Positions 17,676-24,659 of a DNA stretch of 64,000 nucleotides are shown here, one piece after another. Positions within the stretch are counted from its first letter, which is position 1, and each line of letters opens with the position of its first letter. Origin of the DNA: Flavobacterium sp. Root186 (GTDB taxonomy: Bacteria; Bacteroidota; Bacteroidia; Flavobacteriales; Flavobacteriaceae). Under the pieces are notes generated by a model. It was not told the DNA's origin and ran no database searches. It was given only the letters and a program-made list of their open reading frames with translations. Location: contig NZ_LMHW01000013.1 in NCBI RefSeq assembly GCF_001428525.1, forward strand, positions 715,132 to 779,131. The letters run 5' to 3'. Position numbers and translations under genes: made by a program.

Positions 17676-17834
17676 AGGTACAAAGTTGCAAAGGTTCAAA
17701 GTGACAAAGGTTTTTTTTAAAAAATTCTAAAAACTGATTACAAAATTGTAATCAGTTTTTATTTTATAAATAGTTAAGTTAACCTCTGCCACTTTGAACC
17801 TCTGCCACTTTGAACCTTTGCCACTTTGAACCTT
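17676..17834. repeat. Nested inverted repeat with three 16-bp tandem units around a terminator
   Basis: The left arm (about 17679-17711) is built of CAAAGTTG, CAAAGGTT and CAAAGTGA words. The right arm holds three tandem 16-bp units, AACCTCTGCCACTTTG at 17781 and 17797 and AACCTTTGCCACTTTG at 17813, which read as the reverse complement of the left-arm words. The hairpin at 17729-17765 lies between the arms. The 190-bp gap holds nothing else. Confidence 0.85.
17729..17765 (+). terminator. Rho-independent terminator inside the nested repeat
   Basis: A perfect 14-bp stem AAAAACTGATTACA (17729-17742) / TGTAATCAGTTTTT (17747-17760) with a 4-base loop, followed by T-rich sequence. It ends the DUF937-like gene. 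Confidence 0.9.
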
Positions 17835-17863
17835 TTTAAAAAAAATTTCGTAACTTTAAGGTT

Positions 17864-18304
17864 ATGAAAAAGTGTATTTCCATATTAATTTTAATACTAA
17901 CAATAATTGCTTGTTCAACAACTTCGCAAAACATTGCGAGTACGGATGCTGCTTCAAATTCAAACAAAAAAATAAATGATACTGTTAGAATTGCAAATGA
18001 CTCTTTAGAATATGAAGTAATAATTATTGATAACGGTTTTAGCAGCTGGCTGGCATCAAGAGCTTACCCTAGAAATTACCACTCATTAGAATATCTTGAA
18101 AACAAAAATAATCTATACATAACCGAGTGGAATAGTCGCGTATTACAGCCACAGCGTTATAGTCCGGATTTGTACGAAATGTCGATTAACTATCGTCCTG
18201 ACATTCATTACGGATACGAGGTAAACTACTTAATTTACAATTACATGATTTATTTTCAAAATACTTACAAACAAAAACTTTGGGGTTATGTTCCTTCAAG
18301 ATAA
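17864..18304 (+). CDS. DUF6146 family lipoprotein
   Basis: 146 residues beginning MKKCISILILILTIIACSTTSQ, a lipoprotein signal peptide with cleavage before the cysteine of IACST. The body (YEVIIIDNGFSSWLASRAYPRNYHSLEYLENKN, LYITEWNSRVLQP, DIHYGYEVNYLIYNYMIYFQNTYKQKLWGYVP) is the conserved DUF6146 pattern of Flavobacteriia. Function unknown. It is followed after 30 bp by a DUF6787 gene in the same direction, a pair I associate with this group. Confidence 0.82.
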   Translation: MKKCISILILILTIIACSTTSQNIASTDAASNSNKKINDTVRIANDSLEYEVIIIDNGFSSWLASRAYPRNYHSLEYLENKNNLYITEWNSRVLQPQRYSPDLYEMSINYRPDIHYGYEVNYLIYNYMIYFQNTYKQKLWGYVPSR

Positions 18305-18334
18305 TTACTATATTTGTAATCATTACAAATAGCA

Positions 18335-18637
18335 ATGAATAAACTAAAAGAACGCTGGGGAATCACCTCAAATTTACAAGCCATTATAATACTTACCGTT
18401 TTTGCCATCACAGGATCGGCTTCTGCCTGGCTGTCTAAACCATTTTGTGTTTGGCTGGGAATTACCAAAGAAGATTTTGGAGGCTGGTTTACCTTAATTC
18501 GACTGCTTATAATTTTCCCAATTTATCAGGTTCTGTTAGTCGCAATAGGAACTGTGTTTGGGCAATTCAAATTCTTTTGGAACTTCGAAAAGAAAATGCT
18601 CAAAAACATGGGATTAGGGTTTTTATTCAAAAACTAA
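18335..18637 (+). CDS. DUF6787 family membrane protein
   Basis: 100 residues with two or three membrane segments (AIIILTVFAITGSASAWLS, LIRLLIIFPIYQVLLVAIGTVFG) and a basic C-terminus (FWNFEKKMLKNMGLGFLFKN), matching DUF6787. Relatives are sometimes mislabelled as prolipoprotein diacylglyceryl transferase, which the size rules out. A TATATTTG box at 18309-18316 may give it its own start. Its stop overlaps the stop of the convergent gene 18634-18930 by 4 bp. Confidence 0.8.
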   Translation: MNKLKERWGITSNLQAIIILTVFAITGSASAWLSKPFCVWLGITKEDFGGWFTLIRLLIIFPIYQVLLVAIGTVFGQFKFFWNFEKKMLKNMGLGFLFKN

Positions 18638-18930
18638 ACTTTCATTCTCTCACTTGAAAAGAAATAAGTATAAATCCAGGTAAGTGTAAAAGAAGGAATG
18701 ATATCAGTAAACGGAATTGCTTCTTCAATAAAAGTTAAAACACTGGCAACTTTCCCAACTCTGCCTTTATACATTCTCGTCATAATTATAGCCGCGATTG
18801 GCGCCCAAATTACATCTGAAAATTCGCCAAGAATCGGAATCGAAAAAGAAATCATACCAATTCCGTCCAAAATTAATCCAATAATTAATTTTGACATTCT
18901 ATTGTCATCTACAACTTTTAAGTCTTGCAT
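18634..18930 (-). CDS. Small inner-membrane protein of unknown function
   Basis: 98 residues. Hydrophobic segments are LIIGLILDGIGMISFSIPILG and VIWAPIAAIIMTRMY, then VLTFIEEAIPFTDIIPSFTLTWIYTYFF. I recognise it as a conserved flavobacterial type of small membrane protein, but know no function. The stop codons of this gene and the convergent DUF6787 gene overlap. Confidence 0.7.
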   Translation of the reverse strand: MQDLKVVDDNRMSKLIIGLILDGIGMISFSIPILGEFSDVIWAPIAAIIMTRMYKGRVGKVASVLTFIEEAIPFTDIIPSFTLTWIYTYFFSSERMKV

Positions 18931-19022
18931 TTTAAGTTTGATTTGAGTTTGTTCCGAAATTAAAAATAATTTGTTATAAACATTTTATTTCAATATTAAA
19001 TTTAATTTCAAAATTTCCACTT

Positions 19023-19742
19023 TTAATTGTTTCTGGTTACTGCAAATAACGCACCAAAATCTCCATCTGTTTGAATCCAGTTTTGTGATGGAAGATACGC
19101 ACGAGACACAAATCCGTCTAGATAAAGTGCATTTTTGCAACCTAAACTTTTAAAATAACTCGCAAAATCATAGAAATTAACCTCTTTCTTAGACAATACA
19201 AAAACTGCATTTCCATTAGGCAAAATACCTATTCCGTTCCTAATATTTACATTTTTTGACCCTTCTTTAAAAGCTGGATGAATTTGACCGCCTATAACCA
19301 GCATTGGTCCAGATTGGGTTGCAAATTCTATTTCTTTATTACTCCTGAACATTTCCGTCGTACAAATTACCGCAGCTTTTTTAGTCGTGATAAAAAATAC
19401 GCCATTTGGTTTTAAATAAAAATTTCCATCTGCTTTTGTAGTATCCAAAGGAGATAACACTTTTTGTTTTTCAATATAAAGTCCCTGAGGACAATGATCT
19501 GCCTTGTACATTCCTGCATTCATGACAAAATCTAATTTAAGATTCTTTGTGGCTGCCCAAAGTTTAAGGTTCTCTATACTTTCAAATCGTTTTCCTCTTT
19601 CGTCTTTCCAAAACAATCTTAAATGCTGCTTTTTAATATCAACTTTATAAGTTAAAAATAAATCATCAGAATATTGTTCAGCACTAACAAAAACAGCAGC
19701 AAGACCTATTATAAATGCAAATAGAAATATTTTTAATTTCAT
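19023..19742 (-). CDS. Exported phosphodiester glycosidase family (NAGPA/DUF2233) protein
   Basis: 239 residues with signal peptide MKLKIFLFAFIIGLAAVFVSA. The NAGPA/DUF2233 fold is indicated by DFVMNAGMYKADHCPQGLYIEKQKVLSPLD, FATQSGPMLVIGGQIHPAF, VNIRNGIGILPNGNAVFVLSKK and CKNALYLDGFVSRAYLP. Family members hydrolyse phosphodiester-linked sugars; a periplasmic or surface substrate is likely but not specified. It is divergent from the LolD-like ATPase gene, 114 bp away. Confidence 0.85.
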   Translation of the reverse strand: MKLKIFLFAFIIGLAAVFVSAEQYSDDLFLTYKVDIKKQHLRLFWKDERGKRFESIENLKLWAATKNLKLDFVMNAGMYKADHCPQGLYIEKQKVLSPLDTTKADGNFYLKPNGVFFITTKKAAVICTTEMFRSNKEIEFATQSGPMLVIGGQIHPAFKEGSKNVNIRNGIGILPNGNAVFVLSKKEVNFYDFASYFKSLGCKNALYLDGFVSRAYLPSQNWIQTDGDFGALFAVTRNN

Positions 19743-19856
19743 TTTTTCAAATATTGAATTACTAAAAGTAAACGTAAAATTACTTCATAAAATTCTGTTA
19801 CAACACATTTTTATATCCATAGATTCTTCGTTTCTTTGTAAAAACAGTTTCACTAA

Positions 19857-20735
19857 ATGATACACGCAAAAAACATACACAAATTCTATGATAAACTTGA
19901 AGTTTTAAAGGGAGTTGATTTACATATTAAGAAAGGCGAAATTGTTTCGATTGTTGGAGCTTCCGGTGCCGGAAAAACGACTTTACTTCAAATCCTGGGA
20001 ACTTTAGATATCCCCGAAAGAAACTCAGAGTCATCATTAACCATTAATGGTGAAAACATTTTAAAACTGCAGGATATTGAAAATGATAATTCAAAGGAAG
20101 AAAAAACATTTAAAATTATAACTTGGTCAGGCTCAATTTATATTATAATTTTGGCCGTTTTTTTATTGTTTTTCAGAACTAAAATCTTAGATGAAACTTT
20201 AAGATTAACAACAATTGGAGCCTTATTTTTACCAATAGTTTCAATGTTCATTTACTACAACAGATATTTCAAAAAGAAAAGTAAACAAGACAAAATACTA
20301 TCAGAATTTAGAAATTTAAATCTGGGATTTATTTTCCAGTTTCACCAATTATTACCAGAATTCACAGCTTTAGAAAACGTTTGTATTCCCGCTTTTATGG
20401 CTAATAAACCAAAAGCCGAAACCGAAAAAGAAGCTAAAAAAATCCTCGAATATCTAGGTTTATCACACAGAATTCATCACAAACCAAATGAGCTTTCAGG
20501 CGGAGAGCAGCAGCGTGTTGCCGTAGCAAGAGCCCTAATCAATAAACCCGATGTTATTTTTGCCGATGAACCGTCTGGAAATCTCGACACACATTCTGCC
20601 GAAAATTTACATCAATTGTTCTTCCAGCTTCGTGACGAATTTGGACAGACTTTTGTAATCGTAACCCACAACGAAGAATTAGCCAATATGGCCGACCGAA
20701 AATTAGTTATGGTCGATGGCCAGATTAGTAATTAG
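19857..20735 (+). CDS. lolD: LolD-like ABC ATPase with an inserted membrane hairpin
   Basis: ATP-binding subunit most like LolD, which with LolC/E releases lipoproteins from the inner membrane. All ABC motifs are intact: Walker A GASGAGKT (34-41), Q-loop FQFHQ (Q161), signature LSGGEQQ (213-219), Walker B VIFADEP (233-239) and H-loop His271. At 292 residues it is about 65-75 longer than usual LolD. The excess lies at residues about 73-149, between Walker A and the Q-loop. It holds two hydrophobic helices (IITWSGSIYIIILAVFLLFF about 87-106; a second about 117-134) with flanking lysines. The frame is open throughout and family sequence resumes at EFRNLNLGFIFQ. No LolC/E gene is adjacent. Confidence 0.85.
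   Translation: MIHAKNIHKFYDKLEVLKGVDLHIKKGEIVSIVGASGAGKTTLLQILGTLDIPERNSESSLTINGENILKLQDIENDNSKEEKTFKIITWSGSIYIIILAVFLLFFRTKILDETLRLTTIGALFLPIVSMFIYYNRYFKKKSKQDKILSEFRNLNLGFIFQFHQLLPEFTALENVCIPAFMANKPKAETEKEAKKILEYLGLSHRIHHKPNELSGGEQQRVAVARALINKPDVIFADEPSGNLDTHSAENLHQLFFQLRDEFGQTFVIVTHNEELANMADRKLVMVDGQISN
20073..20303 (+). other. In-frame membrane-hairpin insertion in the LolD-like gene
   Basis: This segment encodes residues about 73-149 of the ATPase. It has no counterpart in the LolD sequences I know and contains two hydrophobic stretches joined by RTKILDETLRLTT, followed by the basic FKKKSKQDK. No direct repeats are obvious at its edges; boundaries are approximate. Confidence 0.7.
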
Positions 20736-20737
20736 GA

Positions 20738-20853
20738 TCCCGATAGCTATCGGGACTGCTGTCTGCTATATTCCCGATAAACAAAAATTACGGCTAAAAA
20801 GCCTTGTTTTTCTAAATCGGGAGATGCCGCTCCCATCAGGGCTAGGAAATTCG
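20738..20853. repeat. Palindromic intergenic repeat (TCCCGATAGCTATCGGGA)
   Basis: A perfect 18-bp palindrome TCCCGATAGCTATCGGGA occupies 20738-20755, 2 bp past the ATPase stop. Downstream, attcccgataaac (about 20770), aaatcgggaga (about 20815) and gccgctcccatcagggctag continue the element as a larger fold. No ORF is supported. It fills most of the 144-bp gap. Confidence 0.75.
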
Positions 20854-20879
20854 AATAAATTAAGAACATTTCATTTCAA

Positions 20880-21644
20880 ATGAATCAAAAAGAACTCAAA
20901 GAATTTCTCGACGAGAAAGTCATTCAATATAACAATCAGGATTTTATCGAAAGTGATCCCGTGCAGATTCCGCATTTATTTTCCCAAAAAGAAGATATCG
21001 AAATTGCCGGTTTCTTAAGCGCTTCAATCGCTTGGGGAAATCGTAAAATGATTATCAAAAATTCGCATAAAATGATGGAGTTAATGGGCAATACGCCTTA
21101 CGATTTCGTAATGTCACATTCTGAAGATGATTTAGCACAATTAGAAAACTTCGTTCACCGCACCTTCAACGGAAAAGATTTTGGCGGATTCATTAAAGGT
21201 TTACAACACATTTACAAAAACCACAACGGACTGGAAGCTGTTTTTGCTAAAAATCAGGAAAAAGACAGCATGCAGAAAAGTATAAGCGAATTCAAAAAGA
21301 TCTTTTTCGAAATCGATCATTTACCACGAACTCAAAAGCATATTTCAGATCCGCTAAATAATTCTGCCGCAAAACGAATCAATATGTATTTACGCTGGAT
21401 GGTTCGACAAGATACAAAAGGCGTCGATTTAGGAATCTGGAAAACTATTTCTCCATCTGTATTATCTTGTCCGCTTGATGTACACTCCGGAAATGTTGCT
21501 CGCAAACTAGGAATTCTTTCTCGAAAGCAAAATGATGCAAAAGCTTTAGCAGAATTAGATACAAAACTTCGCAAAATGGATGCTATAGATCCTGTAAAGT
21601 ATGATTTTGCTTTGTTTGGCCTAGGTGTTTTTGAAGGCTTTTAA
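20880..21644 (+). CDS. TIGR02757 (DUF2400) family protein
   Basis: 254 residues, no signal peptide or membrane segment, so cytosolic. Family blocks are DPVQIPHLFSQKEDIEIAGFLSASIAWGNRKMIIKNS, FVHRTFNGKDF, KRINMYLRWMVRQD, GVDLGIWKTISPSVLSCPLDVHSGNVARKLGIL and DPVKYDFALFGLGVFE. The late part resembles helix-hairpin-helix DNA glycosylase folds, but I know no demonstrated activity. It is followed by an inverted CTTCGACTTTGCTCAG repeat. Confidence 0.88.
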   Translation: MNQKELKEFLDEKVIQYNNQDFIESDPVQIPHLFSQKEDIEIAGFLSASIAWGNRKMIIKNSHKMMELMGNTPYDFVMSHSEDDLAQLENFVHRTFNGKDFGGFIKGLQHIYKNHNGLEAVFAKNQEKDSMQKSISEFKKIFFEIDHLPRTQKHISDPLNNSAAKRINMYLRWMVRQDTKGVDLGIWKTISPSVLSCPLDVHSGNVARKLGILSRKQNDAKALAELDTKLRKMDAIDPVKYDFALFGLGVFEGF

Positions 21645-21670
21645 GCTGCTTAAAATCCAAAACACACTAA

Positions 21671-21742
21671 TTGTCAGGCTGAGCAAAGTCGAAGCCCACA
21701 CCCCAATTGGCATGTCCCTTCGACTTTGCTCAGGGTGACACT
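21671..21742. repeat. Inverted pair of the CTTCGACTTTGCTCAG repeat
   Basis: Left arm gtcaggctgagcaaagtcga (from 21673) and right arm cttcgactttgctcagggtg (from 21719) are inverted copies separated by about 20 bp. They differ from the 7530-7623 pair by one shared base (caaag/ctttg against cgaag/cttcg), so the two arms have changed together. Confidence 0.8.
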
Positions 21743-21812
21743 TCATTATCAAAAAACAAAATCAACGAAAAAACCATGAATTTAACGTACATTTGCACAA
21801 AATTTAATGCAA

Positions 21813-23165
21813 ATGAGCACTTTCGAAAAATTCAATCTCCCAAAATCATTACAAAAAGCTGTTGACGAATTAGGCTTTGTTACGCCTACTCCTATTCAGG
21901 AAAAATCTTTCTCTGTAATCATGTCAGGACGCGATATGATGGGAATTGCACAAACCGGAACCGGTAAAACATTTGCCTATTTACTGCCTCTTTTAAAACT
22001 TTACAAATTTACTAATACCAATACACCTAAGATCGTAATTCTGGTTCCAACCCGCGAATTAGTAGTTCAGGTTGTAGAAGAAGTAGAAAAATTAACCACA
22101 TACATGTCGGTTAAAACACTCGGAATTTATGGAGGTGTAAACATCAATACACAAAAAAAAGCCGTTTACGAAGGTATCGATATTTTAGTTGGAACTCCGG
22201 GCCGTACAATGGATTTAGCTCTAGACGCAGTTGTTCGTTTTGATGAAACTCAAAAATTAGTAATCGACGAATTTGACGAAATGCTGAATCTTGGTTTCAG
22301 ACCACAGCTGACTTCACTTTTGGCGATGATGAAAACAAAACGTCAAAATATATTATTCTCTGCAACAATGACGGATGAAGTTGATGATATATTAAACGAT
22401 TATTTTGATTTTCCAGAAGAAGTTACGCTTGCAGCATCTGGAACTCCACTTGAAAAAATTACTCAAATTACCTATAACGTACCCAATTTCAATACGAAAG
22501 TAAATCTGTTAAAACATTTATTACAGAACGACGAAAGCATGAGTCGTATTTTGGTTTTTGTAAATAATAAAAAGATCTCAGATATGCTTCACACACGCAT
22601 TGAAGAAGATTTTGAAGGTCAATTTGGTGTAATTCACTCCAATAAATCTCAAAATTATCGTTTGAGTACAATGGCAGAATTTCAGGAAGGAAATCTGCGT
22701 GGTTTAATTACAACCGATATTATGGCGAGAGGTTTGGATATTTCTGATATCTCGCACGTAATTAACTTCGAACTTCCGGAATTACCAGAATTATATATGC
22801 ATAGAATTGGTCGTACAGGCCGTGCAGATGCAACTGGAACAGCGATTAGCTTTGTAACGCCAAGAGAAGAGGAATTTAAAATTGAAGTCGAAGTTTTAAT
22901 GAACCAGGAACTTGATATTACTGATTTTCCTGAAGAAGTTGAAGTTTCATCAAAATTAATCGAACCTGAAAAAGACAAACAGCCTATTAAGTTTTTAATG
23001 AAAAAAGTAAAACTCGAAGGAGACGGAGCTTTTCATGAAAAATCTAAAAAGAATAAAAAAGTCAATTTAGGAGGGCCTTCAAAAACAAAAAAGAAAACCC
23101 ACGGTTCTGTCAATCGAAATATGTTAAAAACGAGAGATAAGAAGAGAAAAGATAAGGATAAATAG
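21813..23165 (+). CDS. DEAD-box-type ATP-dependent RNA helicase with motif II DEFD
   Basis: 450 residues from ATG 21813 (MSTFEKFNLPKS); the in-frame ATG at 21807 adds only two residues, and a TACATTTG box at 21788-21795 precedes both. Q motif at 7-30, Walker A AQTGTGKT (46-53), motif Ia PTRELVVQ, motif Ib GTPGR, motif II DEFD (152-155) instead of DEAD, motif III SAT, and motif VI HRIGRTGRAD are present. The C-terminal tail of about 70 residues is strongly basic (KKNKKVNLGGPSKTKKKTHG) and probably binds RNA. Likely role: ribosome assembly or RNA turnover. Confidence 0.92.
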   Translation: MSTFEKFNLPKSLQKAVDELGFVTPTPIQEKSFSVIMSGRDMMGIAQTGTGKTFAYLLPLLKLYKFTNTNTPKIVILVPTRELVVQVVEEVEKLTTYMSVKTLGIYGGVNINTQKKAVYEGIDILVGTPGRTMDLALDAVVRFDETQKLVIDEFDEMLNLGFRPQLTSLLAMMKTKRQNILFSATMTDEVDDILNDYFDFPEEVTLAASGTPLEKITQITYNVPNFNTKVNLLKHLLQNDESMSRILVFVNNKKISDMLHTRIEEDFEGQFGVIHSNKSQNYRLSTMAEFQEGNLRGLITTDIMARGLDISDISHVINFELPELPELYMHRIGRTGRADATGTAISFVTPREEEFKIEVEVLMNQELDITDFPEEVEVSSKLIEPEKDKQPIKFLMKKVKLEGDGAFHEKSKKNKKVNLGGPSKTKKKTHGSVNRNMLKTRDKKRKDKDK

Positions 23166-23174
23166 TTTTTTTTT

Positions 23175-23290
23175 AAGGGACAAAGGTTCAGAGGAACAAA
23201 GATTTGAACTAGAGAAAAAAATGCTCAAAAGAAAAATTTAAATTTTCTTTTGAGCATTTTTTTCTTTGTCCCTTTGTTCCTCTGAACCTT
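23175..23290. repeat. Nested inverted repeat around a bidirectional terminator
   Basis: The left arm (23175-23201) contains aagggacaaag and gttcagaggaacaaag. The right arm (about 23264-23290) carries the same words inverted, but in rotated order (ggacaaag last instead of first). The terminator lies between. No gene is in the gap 23166-23300. Confidence 0.85.
23215..23263. terminator. Bidirectional terminator between helicase and lactonase genes
   Basis: A near-perfect palindrome centred on TTTAAA, with stem AAAATGCTCAAAAGAAAA against its complement and A/T runs on both sides. It serves the convergent helicase (+) and lactonase (-) genes. Confidence 0.9.
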
Positions 23291-23300
23291 TTTTAAAAAA

Positions 23301-24413
23301 CTATATCTTCGTAAAAACCAAACCAACAGGCGAACACAATTGAATTCTTTTTCCTGTATCTGTAATTTTTCCTGTTGTTATATCTCTTTTAAAAATAACT
23401 ATGTCATTAGTATATTGATGTCCAACTAAAAGGTAATTTCCTGTTGGATCAATAGAAAAATCTCTTGGGCCTTTTCCTAAAGTACTTTGCTGCTCTACTA
23501 GTTCTATGCTTCCATTTTTAAGGATTTTATAAACTGAAATAGCATTAGCGTCTACACGGTCTGAAACATATAAAAAGTTTCCGTCAGGTGATATTTTTAT
23601 AGCTGCTGCGCCCGTTCCGCCTTTAAAACCATTTGGTAAAATACTGGTTTCGGCAATTACTTTTAAACTTCCGGTTTTATCATAGCTAAAAGTTGTCAGC
23701 GTACCATCTAATTCCTGAACTAAATAAACAAATTTTCCGTCTTTGCTAAAAGTTAAATGTCTTGGGCCGCTTCCCGGTTTTACATCAACACTGCCTTTTA
23801 AAGTCAGAATTTCATTTTTTGAAGCCGGATTGTATTTATAAATAAAGACTTTATCTAAACCTAAATCATTAGAAAGAACAAACTTTTTATCTGGAGAAAA
23901 AACAACCATGTGCACGTGTGCTTTTTCCTGACGTGCTTCATTTGGTCCTTTTCCTTCGTGCTGAATCAATTGCTGTACTTCAGAAATACTTCCGTCAGCA
24001 TTCTTTTTGTAAACAACGATATTACCACCGGAATAATTGGCAACAATCACATTTTTATCATCATTTATTAAATGGCAAGGATCTGCTCCTAAAGCATCAT
24101 TTTTATTCAAAAAATTAATTTTTCCTGATGAAGAATCATATCCAAATGCACTTACAGTACTTTGTGCTCCGTTTTCGTTTACTGCATAGATAAATTTATT
24201 ATCTGCTGAAACCGATAAATAACTCGGACTCACTACATTTTCTGAAGAATTTTTAAGTTTAAATTCACCCGAATTTGCATCAAATTCATAAACATAAATT
24301 CCGTTACTCTGGCATGTATTGGTATAAGTTCCAACCAAAAGGTTAAATTTATTTTGAGCTTTTGCAGTGTTGAATGCCAAAGCTGAAAATAATACTAAAT
24401 ATATTTTTTTCAT
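23301..24413 (-). CDS. Exported lactonase family (YbhE/6-phosphogluconolactonase-like) beta-propeller
   Basis: 370 residues from ATG 24413, which begins a signal peptide (MKKIYLVLFSALAFNTAKAQ); the frame opens 11 codons earlier at 24446 without signal character. Seven-bladed lactonase repeats are visible: LLVGTYTNTCQSNGIYVYEFD, PSYLSVSADNKFIYAVNE, DPCHLINDDKNVIVANYSGGNI, HVHMVVFSPDKKFVLSNDLG, GSGPRHLTFSKDGKFVYLVQEL, GPRDFSIDPTGNYLLVGHQ. Relatives hydrolyse 6-phosphogluconolactone, but a secreted enzyme more probably acts on another lactone. Confidence 0.88.
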   Translation of the reverse strand: MKKIYLVLFSALAFNTAKAQNKFNLLVGTYTNTCQSNGIYVYEFDANSGEFKLKNSSENVVSPSYLSVSADNKFIYAVNENGAQSTVSAFGYDSSSGKINFLNKNDALGADPCHLINDDKNVIVANYSGGNIVVYKKNADGSISEVQQLIQHEGKGPNEARQEKAHVHMVVFSPDKKFVLSNDLGLDKVFIYKYNPASKNEILTLKGSVDVKPGSGPRHLTFSKDGKFVYLVQELDGTLTTFSYDKTGSLKVIAETSILPNGFKGGTGAAAIKISPDGNFLYVSDRVDANAISVYKILKNGSIELVEQQSTLGKGPRDFSIDPTGNYLLVGHQYTNDIVIFKRDITTGKITDTGKRIQLCSPVGLVFTKI

Positions 24414-24659
24414 AGTTTGTTTTTTTGAATACGCTAAAATAAGCAATAATATCTTTTAGATCATTACAAATAAAAACAGAAAAGTTACATTTTTCGAAAA
24501 GGATTTTCACCCTATAAGTTATATAAGTTCATTTTAGAACACTTAAATATTTTTTACTTATAATCTCTTACAGGAACTTATATGGTTCAACTAAAAAATT
24601 TGTATTTTTGACCAGTATCTTCGTGAAAAATAAAAGTAGCGAAGTAAATCGAAGCCAGA

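Noticed and set aside
17781..17828. Three 16-bp units considered as a CRISPR array
   Set aside because: Units are contiguous with no spacers, too short, and no cas gene is nearby.
20736..20879. Possible small gene after the LolD-like ATPase
   Set aside because: All frames have stops and the sequence is explained by the TCCCGATAGCTATCGGGA repeat.
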